Of a DNA stretch of 64,000 bases, positions 20,883-31,976 are shown piece after piece. Each line of letters starts with the position of its first letter. Position 1 is the first letter of the stretch. This stretch comes from Reticulitermes speratus (taxonomy: Eukaryota; Arthropoda; Insecta; Blattodea; Rhinotermitidae). The DNA is taken from assembly GCA_021186555.1 (NCBI GenBank), contig JAJKFL010000010.1:2695487-2759486 (forward strand), written 5' to 3'. The translations under genes and the position numbers were made by a program. The notes below the pieces were generated by a model that saw nothing but the letters and a program-made list of their open reading frames with translations, did not search any database and was not told where the DNA came from.

Positions 20883-21075
20883 CTATGCCATGGCTGAGGA
20901 GGTTATCGAATGCTTCTTACTGCTGAGGATCGGTTTTAATCTCAAGCCAGTCCGTGTGGGATTTGTGGTAGACGGAGTGATACTCGGAGAGGGGTTTTCT
21001 CGGAGTACTTCGTACTTCTCCTATCAGCGCTATTTCACCAGTGCTCCATAATCACCGGCACTATCTGATCTCAAT
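20883..21075 (+). mobile_element. SINE family D, copy 2
   Basis: CTATGCCATGGCTGAGGAGG, then TCGGAGTACTTCG, CTCCTATCAGC and TTCACCAGTGCTCCATA, collinear with the family D copies at 823 and 47154. Confidence 0.6.
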
Positions 21076-21079
21076 ATTG

Positions 21080-21675
21080 ATGACTTTGTTAAACAATACA
21101 CTCAAAACATTTGAAATCTCCAAACGATATGTACAGACTTAACCTGTAACAGGTATCGAAAGCACGCCCTTGAAAGAACATTCATCTACAAGGTAACTTC
21201 AAACGATAGCACTACCGTTCAACTTTAGTGGTACAGGGTATTAGATATATTAAGAAATCCTCGTCTGTAGATTTCTATGCTCAGTTTTTATATTACCCCA
21301 ATTTTATAGGACACAATTTGAACATTTATGTTGGTAGGCCTATATATGTACAATTTTATGTAAAAGAGAGGTGATATTTTAATTTCCTTCAATAATGTGA
21401 TCAAAGAAATGTGTTTAAATTTTTCTCTAATTTTTATGTATATGATCTACCTGAAGAAGACCTGTTACGAAAGTCCAAACACGTCGTCTTAAAGGTTTAT
21501 GAAATATTTTTACCTCGTAATCTCAAATATATATATAATATATACCCGTATGTATACAGTACGTACAAAATTCATTCGAAAACCTAAAGGAGAAGATCAG
21601 TTGGAAGGCATAATCGTAACGCGCAGAACAGAGTGGTATTGACGTGAAAGCGAGACTAAGATTAACATAAATTAT
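21080..21675. other. Unassigned AT-rich sequence
   Basis: Contains CTACCTGAAGAAGACCTGTT and ACGAAAGTCC near 21450, a degraded hammerhead-like order, and a TATA run at 21529-21545. Otherwise nothing. Confidence 0.4.
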
Positions 21676-22530
21676 ATTTAAAGACCCAGTCCGTACCGCG
21701 CAGTAAACACACTCCGTCTCAATTATACAAACCAGTCAGTTAATGCTGTACAGTGAAATAATCGCTGTTTGTTCTGAGATCCACACAAAACACATAAATA
21801 CAGTCCGTACCGCGCAGTAAACACACTCCGTCTCAGTTATACAAACCAGTCAGTTAATGTTGTACAGTGAAATAATCGCTGTTTGTTCTGAGATCCACAC
21901 AAAACACATAAATACAGTCCGTACCGCGCAGTAAACACACTCCGTCTCAGTTATACAAACCAGTCAGTTAATGTTGTACAGTGAAATAATCGCTGTTTGT
22001 TCTGAGATCCACACAAAACACATAAATACAGTCCGTACCGCGCAGTAAACACACTCCGTCTCAGTTATACAAACCAGTCAGTTAATGTTGTACAGTGAAA
22101 TAATCGCTGTTTGTTCTGAGATCCACACAAAACACATAAATACAGTCCGTACCGCGCAGTAAACACACTCCGTCTCAGTTATACAAACCAGTCAGTTAAT
22201 GTTGTACAGGGAAATACTCTCTGTTTGTTCTGAGATCCATACAAAACACATAAATACAGTCCGTACCGCGCAGTAAACACACTCCGTCTCAGTTATACAA
22301 ACCAGTCAGTTAATGTTGTACAGGGAAATAATCTCTGTTTGTTCTGAGATCCATACAAAGCACATAAATACAGTCCGTACCGCGCAGTAAACACACTCCG
22401 TCTCAGTTATACAAACCAGTCAGTTAATGTTGTACAGGGAAATACTCTCTGTTTGTTCTGAGATCCATACAAAACACATAAATACACAGTGTGGGCAGAA
22501 CGTAGAATTTGTGAATGTTAAACCCGGTGG
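21676..22530 (-). repeat. 114-bp tandem repeat element, about 7 copies
   Basis: The period is 114 bp. The unit contains CAGTCCGTACCGCGCAGTAA, CACACTCCGTCTCAG and GCTGTTTGTTCTGAGATCCA. The array ends in a conserved flank GTGTGGGCAGAACGTAGAAT then AACCCGGTGGTAC. The inverted relatives at 37395 and 39045 have the same flank, so the array is part of a dispersed element. Confidence 0.9.
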
Positions 22531-23379
22531 TACATAAAGTTCACGGGTACACAAACTTTCCAAAAAAAGAAAATTGTAGCAGCCACCTGAAAATTCTATG
22601 TGCCAGAAAGGTGACATGAATCCAGTTCCACGCTTGAGGACCATCAAATATTATGAGCTACCTTAGAAAGTTTAGTCGCCTGGGTGATCTGGCGACTCGG
22701 ATTTCTGCACCCCTCACATCACGTATATACTAGGCATTAGAGGTTTAATCTTCCTTTAATGCAAGCTATAATAAGATTGGCTGTGAAATTTTCAAGAAAG
22801 AATCCACTTTTTGAAATTAGTGCCCAGGTTTATAGACGTTTTGTTAAGGTCGACTTAAAAAACGTGCTCTTCGTCAGAACGGTTATCCGCATATTTTCTT
22901 AATGGCCGCCCCGATCGCCTGAATTCACTGTTCCCTATTGCGGAAATACGCATTAGATTAGATAAGCTGAAGTCAAGAAAGAAGGCCTTATGTTAGCAAG
23001 TGTATCTGTTGCCAATTAGAGAGTAATACCACGAACTTGGTGCAGGACATGGCCGACAGATGAAGTCAGCATTTTCCCTCCTCTGCTTTACTCAGAACCG
23101 CCAAGTCTTAATGAAAAGCACAAGGCAGAGTCCGGACTGTAATTACGTGTTACGTCTTTAGTCTGCTTGTCAGATCACCAATTCCTTCTTTATAAAAGAC
23201 ATGCTAAAAGCATAGCAAAGTTAAAGTACGTTGCTTCTGAAAAGAGGTACGAATTAGAATTATGTTTATTGTATTCGGAGAAAAGCTTACTGTGCAAAGT
23301 TTAGTTTGCGGAATATAATTGTAGTGATGCGTGACTTCATGCTTCCGCCGCTGTGTAAATAATATCTTCCATCTTACGG
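22531..23379. other. Region without recognised feature
   Basis: No coding, tRNA-like or tandem signature recognised. Confidence 0.4.
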
Positions 23380-23535
23380 GTTGTTACGCAGCGTGGATTT
23401 GTAGTCACCGACGTTTCGATACAACCTATCAATCCCATCTTAAAGGGTAAAGCAGTCTGAAGATGGGACCGATAGGTTTTTTTTCGAAATGTCAGTGACT
23501 AACAACCAATCTACGCTGCGTAATATCCCAGAAGA
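23380..23535. mobile_element. Snapback repeat with degraded hammerhead arms
   Basis: Arms TTGTTACGCAGCGTGGATTT...GTCACCGACGTTTCGATACA and their imperfect complement at 23480-23530 (TTTCGAAATGTCAGTGAC, ATCTACGCTGCGTAATA) flank TCTGAAGATGGGACCGATAG. It resembles the 62.9-kb element but core residues have decayed. Confidence 0.55.
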
Positions 23536-23790
23536 GCGAAGATCTCGTAATTGTAATGATTTTCTTCGGCTCTCTTGTATGAACCACTTTCCTACTGAGA
23601 GTTTCGTATTACAGTTAACTGGAGACGGCGAAAATTCAGTGAAACTCGCGAATAAAGGTATCTTGCTAAATGTAATACGTTGTTGTGACTATTTCTCCTG
23701 TACACATTTTAATTGCCCTGATGCTGGGTTCTAATTTAAGCCGAAATATGTAGCCATGTTGTTCTTCAAAGTACATTAGTAAAAAAAAGT

Positions 23791-24083
23791 GGGCCGAGAT
23801 AGCTCAGTCGGTATAGCGACTCACTACGAGCTGGACGGTCCGGGGACCGAATCCCGGTGGGGGTGAGATTTTCACCACCCGTCCAGACCGACCCTGGGGC
23901 CTACCTAGCCTCCTGTACAATAGGTACCGGGTCATTCCCGGGGGTAAAGCGGCCGGGGTGTGGCGTTGACCACCCACTCCCATCTAGCGCCGAGGTTAAA
24001 GAAAGAGTAGAGCATTACCTCTACTCCCCCTCTGGGCCTTCTTGATCTGTTCTAGGGTGACCTTTACCTTTACCTTTATCTTG
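23791..24083 (+). mobile_element. SINE family B, full copy (tRNA-like head)
   Basis: Begins GGGCCGAGATAGCTCAGTCG with GGTATAGCGACTCACTACG (A box) and GGGGACCGAATCCCGG (B box). The body has GGTACCGGGTCATTCCCGG and GGTAAAGCGGCC; the tail is TTACCTTTACC. Full or partial copies also lie at 13296, 32003, 33248, 45502 and 48741. Confidence 0.88.
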
Positions 24084-24640
24084 ACATTAGTAAAAAAAAT
24101 GCGTGACACTGTCATTTTATGTAGCTGTTACGCACAGAAAACACATATCGGGACAAAAATTTTACATTATTATTGAAGGTACTGCTATTCCGCGTGACGC
24201 TTTATTGAGAGGTGATTATTATAAATTTATAAACTGTGTTTATAAAAATGGGCAGACTGAGAATAAAATTTAATGATGAGTTAGGATTGGAATTTAATGA
24301 AATGCAATTGTGTATTGGGTTCGTGCGTGGGGCGGAGACTGTAGTCGATAAAAATATATTATGAAATGATTAAAAAGACGAATTAATTATTAACGGGGGT
24401 CTATGTGTAAGTGATACTGACTGAAAGGTCCGCTTGCAGCGAGAATTGCAAACATATGAAATACAGGCATCTGAAGTAGCGGATGTGCTAAAAGTCGCTT
24501 AAAGATACAATAATTTCCACGGCAATACTACTCTATTTAGAGATCAGTGATCAGTGGATCAGAAATATGCATTGAACTTGGTGCGAAAAAAATTGAACAA
24601 TTTATATAACTCTTTATTTTCACTTTATAATTGTGTGTTT
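24084..24640. other. Region without recognised feature
   Basis: AT-rich. No exon, tRNA-like or inverted-repeat structure recognised. Confidence 0.4.
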
Positions 24641-24648
24641 TTATTTCA

Positions 24649-24902
24649 ATGGCTCGACAGCCCCTAGTGGGTCAGGGCTTCCTCATTTTTCGAGGCTTCA
24701 CGATCACACACTTTTAGACACACCACACTCAGTACGACTCGTCTGGACGAGTGATCAGCCCGACGCAGAGACCTCTACCTGACAACACACAACACTCACA
24801 ACAGACAGACATCCATGCCCTCGGCGGGAATCGAACCCACAATCCCAGTAAGCGAGCGGCCGCAGACCCACGCCTTATACCGGCCGGCCACTGGGATCGG
24901 CT
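24649..24902 (-). mobile_element. SINE family A, full copy
   Basis: Complete from head (AGCCGATCCCAGTGGCCGG complement at 24885-24902) to end (ATGGCTCGACAGCCCC at 24649). The B-box region reads GGGTTCGATTCCCGCC on the minus strand. Confidence 0.88.
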
Positions 24903-25193
24903 ATAATTGTGGTTGGTTGAAAATAATATATCGTTTCTCAGGAACATGAGTGTAAACTCAGTAAAGGGTCCTCTGAGACACTCTGTATATAGAACCAACA
25001 CGGGAAGCGAGGGATAACGTACGTTACTAACGAGAACACCGAGACAGAAAGAGTTGAATTGTGAAATCAGCACATGGGGTCGAGTCGTTTAACGGGAAAA
25101 GAATAAACGGAAGTAGATAATACGAATATGCTTCAGAAAAATTACATAATTCATTTCCCAGGGGATAAACATGCTTCTACTTAGGACATAGAA

Positions 25194-25542
25194 CAGGGGT
25201 GACCAAACCGCGGCTTGCGAACCACACGCGGCTCTTTGACATATAATGTGCGGCTCGCGGAAATACGTTGGCTGAGCTCCTTTTTGCATTACAATTCATG
25301 TAAAAGGTGAATAAAAAATTTTCAGGCTTTATAATTATTTACCGGGTATAAACTGACAGTCCACTGGATTAAAACGTAAGTTTAATGTTCATGGTGAGTA
25401 AATATATTTAACAATATTTTTTTTTTAAATGTGCATGTAACAATAAAAACGTGTGTGTAATATCTGTTCATGTCTTGCGTCTCTCAAAAATCTGAAGTTT
25501 ATCGTATGTGGCTCTTACGTTAAGCAAGTTTGGCCACCCCTG
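25194..25542. mobile_element. hAT-type MITE, 349 bp, with 8-bp target duplication
   Basis: Termini CAGGGGTGACCAAAC and GTTTGGCCACCCCTG are inverted repeats of the hAT type. They are flanked by ACATAGAA (25186-25193) and ACATAAAA (25543-25550), an 8-bp duplication with one difference. The interior has no transposase frame, so it is non-autonomous. Confidence 0.88.
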
Positions 25543-25550
25543 ACATAAAA

Positions 25551-26605
25551 TATTCAGCAGTGCATCCAGTCACCTACAGCTGATAAGTGTAGAGGAACAG
25601 GTTATGATTTGTACTGCTAACCAATTATTACTACGATAACATGGGCGGGGAATATGGGGGAGAAAAGAAATGCTTGCAGGTTTTTGTGGGGAAACCTGAA
25701 GGAAACGGATCATTTGAAAACCTAGATGTAACTATTAGAATAATATTAAAGTGGACCTTAGAGAATAGAATCTGCGTGAACTGGAATAATCTGAATCAGG
25801 ATGAGAAAAATATTGGCGTGATTTTGTGAATACGGTAATGAAAAATCTGATTGCATAAAATGCGGGGAATCTTTTTGCTATCTAAGAAATTATCAGCTTG
25901 TGAAGAATTACTCTGCTCTATTGAGTTTATTGAGTTAATTACTTTGTTTGTTCGTTGATTAGTTAGAGCAATAAATATCAGATTACAGAAAACGTGAAAA
26001 ATGAAGTTTAAAATCGCACAAAAAATGACAGACACTTAACTTGAAGGTCTACTTTCATTTTTGACTACTTTATCTATTAAAGTTTCCATTGTTGCATTTG
26101 TGACCAAGGTTGCTATGCTTTTGTTTTTAGCATGGTGGCCATGGTCACTAAAGTTACCATTGCTTGTCTCTCTATTATGGTTACCTGTGTTTATGGTGTC
26201 TCGTTGCTCTCCACGAAGGCTCTTCGCTCCGCAGACTGTCGTGCTGAGATTGAGAGCCTTCATTAATAGACGTTTATAAGAAAACCCCCTGACATATCCT
26301 GTGGATTCCTGGACAACGAGAAGGAGATGTGGTGTGGTGACATTTGGAGATAATTACTCGTATCTTTGGAGACACATAATGTTGTTTCTAGATTTTATTG
26401 AAGTAAACTAGTATAGAAAATGTATTATCGTATATATTAATACAGTAAGGTTTGTTTGCTACATAATGATCCACTTAACTACCAAAAGAATCTTATGAAG
26501 ATCGACATTTTTAGAAAGTTTGTGATTTGTCATTAATGGCAATTGCCTTTATTTTTAATAATTACTTCTCAAAAAAGTTTTTAACAAAAAACTAAAGTTA
26601 AAAAT
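25551..26605. other. Region without recognised feature
   Basis: Short open frames only, none with domain resemblance. No repeat family recognised. Confidence 0.4.
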
Positions 26606-26611
26606 AGACAT

Positions 26612-26684
26612 TGCTGCCTCAAACGGAGGCCAAGGGAAGCTAACGTATTTCATGTACGTCCCTTGGCCTCCGCTTGAGGCAGCA
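26612..26684. ncRNA. 73-nt hairpin, precursor-miRNA-like
   Basis: Arms 26612-26637 and 26659-26684 (26 nt each) pair with a single mismatch, e.g. TGCTGCCTCA with TGAGGCAGCA. The 21-nt loop region itself holds ACGTA/TACGT. Size and shape fit a miRNA precursor, but it could equally be a short snapback repeat. Strand is undecided. Confidence 0.4.
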
Positions 26685-27485
26685 CTGTCGATTTAAAAGT
26701 TTTGTTTTTTATTTAAAGGTGGTAGGAGGCTTTAGATTCTTATTTACACGTTGCTTATGATCCGTTGTTTCTCCGAAAGAAATTTCCCAGCAATTTTTAG
26801 TGGTTCTTAAGATTAAGAAGCTGCAGTTTTTGTTGATTAAATATTTTACCGTTTCTACATGCAAATTATTCGCACGGGTACAACAAGTTTCTATAAATAG
26901 TACATATTAAGTGACAACAGAAATTACAAACTCGAACATTGTTACAAACATTTGTACTTATGAAACTTCACGTATTCTGGGATATGACGCCGTGTCATTA
27001 GGTGAGTGATTCCCGTCGTTTTGAAGGACCTTAGTGTCTTCATCTTGAGGCCCATGGACTGTTTAACCCTGAAGATGAAGACGTGACGTACCAGAAGACC
27101 TGAATCCTCAGAATTGATGCTGTGAGCACATAAAATCTGACAGTTATTTTTATAGGTATAAAAACCAAGGTTGAGCCACTTCAGCCTACGTAGGTTGATA
27201 ATCCTACGGCTTCCTTAGCTGTCGTCACATAAGAATACAGAGTGAGGCAGAAGACCTTTGTGTTGATGAACACTGACAAGTGCAAATGATTGACTCACAC
27301 CAACGAATGCACCAAAACAAGTTTTGTCATTGATTTCTTTATTAACACCACAAACCACGCAGACACGGAAGGACAAGGAGGGTCTACCACACAGCAATAC
27401 ATACAGATAACCGGGCACAAAACAGCACATCGGAAAATACATGGACCACGCTGCCAATAATTTACGAATTACATCACAGCATGTA

Positions 27486-27956
27486 AATTTCACACTGTTG
27501 ACACCGTGCATCGTCGTCATATTAAATTAAGTTATAAACCAACCGATGCACACTAAAACCACTCTTTAAGTATCTTTATTATAAAATTGTTAAAATTGTA
27601 CCCCTACACGTGTTTCGATCCTAGGATCATCGTCAGGGGGGTTTATTGCTAAAAGCTACAGTCACTTCAACACATGATTTAAAATATTCTATCTGCACTT
27701 TAAAACATAAGTTAAAATCTTGTAAAAAGATTCTCTAAAAGTTGTAAAATTATAAAAGCACTGTAGATGGTAGATTGTGGAACTGCTGGCGTGTGGTATT
27801 AAAAGCATATGAAATGTTTTTGCGTGGAGCGGAGTGTACTACGTGTTATGCGGTGAGGAGTACTACGGTGTAGGGGTACAATTTTAACAATTTTATAATA
27901 AAGCTACTTAAAAAGTGGTTTTAGTGTGCATCGGTTGGTTTATAGCTTAATTTAAT
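27486..27956 (-). mobile_element. Penelope-like snapback element (inner, nested), 13-bp target duplication
   Basis: Arms of about 85 bp (27526-27607 and 27864-27950) carry GGTACAATTTTAACAATTTT and its complement. On the minus strand the element ends with ATGCACGGTGTCAACAGTG (MHGVNSV, start 27511). Flanking ATCACAGCATGTA occurs at 27473-27485 and 27957-27969, a perfect 13-bp target duplication, implying insertion by retrotransposition. Confidence 0.75.
27601..27640 (-). ncRNA. Hammerhead-ribozyme-like motif
   Basis: Minus strand order: CCCC, CTGACGA, T plus the self-complementary GATCCTAGGATC (stem II), GAAAC, ACGT, GTA, GGGG. CCCC/GGGG can form stem I, AC/GT a 2-bp stem III, and cleavage is expected after GTA. 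It lies in the left arm of the inner snapback element. Confidence 0.62.
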
Positions 27957-28140
27957 ATCACAGCATGTAGTTTAATATAATATAATATACTGTTTTACTA
28001 TTGTTTTAGCATTTTTAACAATACTACTATTGTACAATTTTATACAAAGTGATAACAACAATATTGTAATATTACCATACACAGCCTCAACTGTTCTGAT
28101 GTAACTGAAGAACATTGGTCTGTGTAAAAACTCCAACGAT

Positions 28141-28185
28141 CCCCCTGATGATGGCAATGTAGAAGTGCCGAAATGCGTATTGGGG
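28141..28185 (+). ncRNA. Hammerhead-ribozyme-like motif
   Basis: Order: CCCC, CTGATGA, TGGCA..TGCC (stem II), GAAAT, GCGT, ATT, GGGG. All core boxes are present, stem I is CCCC/GGGG, and the cleavage triplet is ATT. It lies in the outer Penelope-like element just before its right arm. Confidence 0.6.
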
Positions 28186-28404
28186 TAATCTTTTGATAAA
28201 GAAATCAGTGACAAAACTTGTTTTGGTGCATTTGTTGGTGTGAGTTGATCAATTGTACAAAAATGCACGGTGAATATAATGTGAAACTGACAAGTGCATT
28301 TTGCGCCGACCTGTACAGCTGCGCATTAAATACCATTAGTGCTAAGCTGATTTGTTTCGCTTGCCACTGAGAACATGCCTGCCACAGTGCGATATTCCTA
28401 CACT

Positions 28405-28945
28405 TTTTCATTCTGTGTTCTGTCTTACGACAGGTCCGTAGCCTCTTCCAAAGCGAGTTCTCAACAGGGTGCTATCTAGTGCTTCCTCTTTCAGTTTCCA
28501 GTATCTTCTCTTTTCCTTAAGGTCATTCAGTAGCTGCTTACGCCTTCTCCCTCGTCTTCCCGTCATTTCTATCCTTCTCTCTAATTTTCGTTCAATCACG
28601 TGTTTCAGAAGGCAGTTTCTACGCAAGATGTCACCAATCCAGTTAGTCTTTCTTCTTTTTATTGTATGTAGGATATTCCTCTCCTCCTTGACTCTGTGTA
28701 ATACTTCTTCATTTCTCACACGATCGGTCCAACTGATCTTCTCCATTCTTCTCCAGCACCACATTTCAAAACTTTCCAGATACTTCTGATCTACTTTCCG
28801 AAGTGTCCACGTTTCAGCACCATACAAAGCAATGCTCCAAATGTAGCACTTTACTAGTTTCTTCCTTAAATTTAAGTCCAGTTTGCTGGTGAAAAGAGCC
28901 TTCTTCTTGTTGAATGCTGCTTTTGCCATGGCAATTCTGGATCCC
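28405..28945 (-). mobile_element. RTE-like LINE, 3' terminal 0.5 kb
   Basis: The minus-strand frame from 28929 reads KLVKCYIWSIALYGAETWTL, ESFEMWCWRRMEKISWTDRV, TIKRRKTNWIGDILRRN and FGRGYGPVVRQ, the C-terminal region of a non-LTR reverse transcriptase. It ends at a stop next to an AATG-type tail. It is 5'-truncated, nearly intact over its length, and abuts the Penelope-like fragment. Confidence 0.88.
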
Positions 28946-28949
28946 TACA

Positions 28950-29380
28950 CTAGAGCAAGCTAAATACTTTTCCACGACATACTGCGTACCAGAATCTTAT
29001 GAAACGTGTCTCGTATCAGGAGATAAGCAAAACATACCTTCTTCCACACGCCAGTAGCACTTCGAATACAGAAGAATGCGGATGGAGCTCACGGGATGGC
29101 CTTCGACGTTTTGGAGGTCCATGACTTGCGTAATGACTGATGTACAGATTGTTGGCGCGTTGATTTACTTAACTCAGATGGAAGACAGGTATGAGTGAAG
29201 AGTGTCTGAGAGAGCGCAATCTCAATTTGCGCTCAGACAGGTGCGAAATTTTGCGAAATAACGCAGTCTTTTGGGTTATGACATATCAAGAACAGGGGTT
29301 AGGGTAAGGACAGTGGCGGGCTGTTGTGAACTGATTTTTGGAGGAGACATTGCTTTGTATTATCGATACAGTTTACAAAA
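28950..29380. other. Region without recognised feature
   Basis: Nothing coding or repetitive recognised. Confidence 0.4.
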
Positions 29381-29384
29381 TGAA

Positions 29385-29485
29385 TGCAAACAAGCAATTT
29401 TATTGTAAAACAATTCCGTTTTACACAGTTTCTCTACATGTTTCGGTCATAATGGCCATCATCAGGCGAAGCATTAAGAACTGTA
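29385..29485 (-). mobile_element. Penelope-like repeat arm with hammerhead-like core
   Basis: Minus strand has GCCTGATGATGGCC, ATTATGACC, GAAACATGTA. The CTGATGA, stem II (GG..CC) and GAAAC boxes are present, but stem I complementarity is poor. Confidence 0.5.
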
Positions 29486-29898
29486 TATAAAATAAGATAG
29501 CACGCTCAAAGAGAGAGGCCTGTTTCTTAGAAAGCATTGCCATACTGATATATATATATATATATATATAATAACAATTAGTAGCGTAGTCCAATGTCAT
29601 GTTTACCGACGATATATCTTATTTAATTTTAGTTTTCCCTGTAAAAGTCTTATTGTGAATATTAAGTATAAAAGTGATTTAAATTGTTGATTTGTTCAGT
29701 TCATAAAACATGACTATTAAAAATTATATCCAGATTAAAATGATAGTATATTGACTTCTTTTGTTTGTTTGTTTGTTTGTTTTTTATGTTTCAAGTGTTG
29801 TGAATCGTAATGTAGGAACTTTTTTTATTTTTTTTAGTCTTCCTGTTCTACCTACTCCGGTTTCCCGTATCAGTGTCGAGGTTGTAATTTCTTTTGAT

Positions 29899-29962
29899 CA
29901 CACTTTAGACACACCACAGTCTGTAGGACTCCTCTGGACGAGGGATCGGCTCGTCGCAGAGG
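29899..29962 (-). mobile_element. SINE family A fragment
   Basis: ATCACACTTTAGACACACCA and GTAGGACTCCTCTGGACGAG match the family A body. Confidence 0.75.
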
Positions 29963-30041
29963 AATGTAGGAAATTACGAACTTCATTTTTCTGACTGCGT
30001 TGTGAACGCTATTAATTATATCGTTAAGTAATCTACTGGAG

Positions 30042-30284
30042 GTCGGTCCCGGTGGCCGTGCGGTCTAAGGCGTGGGTCTGGGGCCCCTCGCTTGCTGGGA
30101 TTGCGGGTTCGAATCCCGCAGGTGGCATGTATGTCTCTTGTGAGTGTCGTGTGTTGTTAGGTAGAGGTCTCTGCGACGGGCTGATCACTCGTCCAGAGGA
30201 GTCCTACCGAGTTTGGTGTGTGATCGTGAAGCCTCGATAATGAGGAGGCCCAGGCCCACTAGGGGCTGTTGCGCCATGAAAAAA
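30042..30284 (+). mobile_element. SINE family A, full copy
   Basis: Begins GGTCGGTCCCGGTGGCCGTG, A-box part GCGGTCTAAGGCGTGGGTCT, B box GGTTCGAATCCCG, and ends GGGGCTGTTGCGCCATGAAA with an A-rich tail. Confidence 0.88.
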
Positions 30285-30871
30285 TAATCTACTAGAGTTC
30301 ATGTCAAGTGTTTGGATCGGGAGTTGTTAATACAAGATTCACAGGTATACAGGTGAGAGTGTAAAGCTGGATTTTATGGTAGTGTACTGTGAATACAAAG
30401 TTTTACTTATAAGCTTATGTAGTTTAAAGTGTTAAAGAAGAAAGATGTGAAGTTGAATGTGACACTATAGACACCGACACAAACTGCACATCTTAAAGAA
30501 TTACGCAAAATTTCAGATGCGCATTTAAAAAGCTCAGCTTATAAGCTTATAATACAATGCAAGGTCTCGTTGTAGCGACACAATGCGCATTTAGTCGTAA
30601 TCTTTCCTTACAGATCTGAAGTACTGTCTTACTTATGGAAGTAATTTACATAATGCGAGATAAAATTTACAAAAGATGCATTAATTTGCTGTGAATAAGT
30701 ACTTGGCAAAGTGTATTTACCATGCCCGGAAAATATACTTCCTTCCAAACAGGAACACTTTAGAAGCAAAATTTCAAGTATATGAAAATCCCAATTAAAA
30801 TACATTTGTCTATTCGGTATTACACGTCCCTGTGCAACACCTCCCTTCATGTAACGGTATACTTACCTTTT

Positions 30872-31020
30872 TAAAGCGCGTTTGCAAAATTGCGAAAAGC
30901 GACTATTAGCTTCGTCATATCTGTCTGTGAGTTCGTCTGTCCGTCCGTCGCATGGAACAACTACCACCGGCCATATACTAATTGTAGAAAAAAAATTATG
31001 GTTTTTTTTTGTAACATAAA
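30872..31020 (+). repeat. Dispersed repeat family F, copy 2
   Basis: GCGCGTTTGCAAAATTGCGA, AAGCGACTATTAGC, GTCTGTCCGTCCGTC and CATGGAACAACT match copies at 15428 and 61968. Confidence 0.6.
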
Positions 31021-31744
31021 AATAATTGTAAAATTATGGTATCTCACAAAAATATACACAAGACGATGTATTTTATAGTTCATTTCTTTACCTGCTTCTT
31101 AATGACTATGTATTTAAAGCCTGATGATTTTAGATCTCTGCACTGAAACATGTAGCTTTTAAATAAAAACACAGTTGTGTTAGACTGGCCACTTAATGTT
31201 ATTTTGAATTTTTAAACTTGGCTGAACCGTCAATCATTTCGTGCTCCCGACTGTCACTTGTTCTGCAAAGTGTTGGCCAGACCTGTGGCAATGAAACGCA
31301 GTATGATGACGGTTGTCATCATAAACATAATCAACAACAACAACAACAACAATAAAAACAACAAACTGAGGGCCTCTAAAACTTTTTTCGTTTTCATTAA
31401 ACTTTTCTTTTCTTATCTTCTCGTGTCTCATCCCGTTGTATTAGTATTTTACCTTCTGATTTATCTTCTGATTTATCTTCTTTTTCATCCTGCTTGTTAT
31501 AGGCCTTTGATCACGGCATTTTATTTCCGAACAATAATTTTTAATTGCATTTGAAATATTAAATCGGTATGTAGTGTTAATAACCAATGTTTCATATGTA
31601 TCAAAATATTATTTGTGCTTTCAGTGGCAATATAGAGTTTAATTACTTTCTGTTCACACTAAACACCTGGGCAAGTGTCATATAGCCAGCCCTGTTCTGG
31701 CGAAGTATTCTGTACGCTAATTGCCACATCTAATGTTGTATAAT
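31021..31744. other. 3' flank of Tret1-like gene 2
   Basis: Downstream of the gene 2 stop (minus strand). Contains an AATAAA hexamer on the minus strand at about 31520-31525 that could be the polyadenylation signal, and an (AAC)n run at 31331-31350. No other feature. Confidence 0.4.
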
Positions 31745-31976
31745 TCAGCAGCGAGCCTCTCCGCTAAAGTACTGTTCGATTTCTACAAGGGACTTCCCCT
31801 CCGTGACCGGAGCTTTCCAGTACACGAGGAAGAAACCTATGACGTTGATAGCAGTGAATATCAGGAAGGAGCCGTAGATCTGCAGACTCTCTTCCATGTC
31901 CAGGTATGTCTTGGAGGCGGCAAACAGGAACACGTAGCACATGGCGGCCGAGAATCCACTGGCTATACCCCGTGTC
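31745..31976 (-). CDS. Tret1-like gene 2, last exon (helices 11-12 and C-tail)
   Basis: Acceptor gcattgcag. It begins by completing the split Arg codon and reads TRGIASGFSAAMCYVFLFAA, a membrane helix, then IYGSFLIFTAINVIGFFLVY and the C-terminal signature APVTEGKSLVEIEQYF, equivalent to the PETKGxSLEEIE motif of sugar transporters. It ends in TGA at 31745-31747. Confidence 0.93.

Larger units (their letters stand above)
27270..28405 (+). mobile_element. Penelope-like snapback element (outer), with ORF start
   Basis: Inverted arms at 27287-27344 and 28198-28252 share AAACTTGTTTTGGTGCATTT and TGTTGGTGTGAGTTGATC (or complements). The right arm is preceded by a hammerhead-like block. It is followed at 28263 by ATGCACGGTGAATATAATG, reading MHGEYNVKLTSAFCADLYS for 36 codons to a stop. 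A second element of the same class is inserted inside it. Confidence 0.7.

Noticed and set aside
23791-23870. tRNA gene (GATAGCTCAGTCGG ... GAATCCCGG)
   Set aside because: A and B boxes are present but the acceptor stem does not close and the sequence continues into a repeated SINE body; the same holds for all family A, B and C heads.
28205-28411. Minus-strand frame over the snapback element
   Set aside because: Shadow of the inverted arm and tail; the plus-strand MHGE start is the conserved one.
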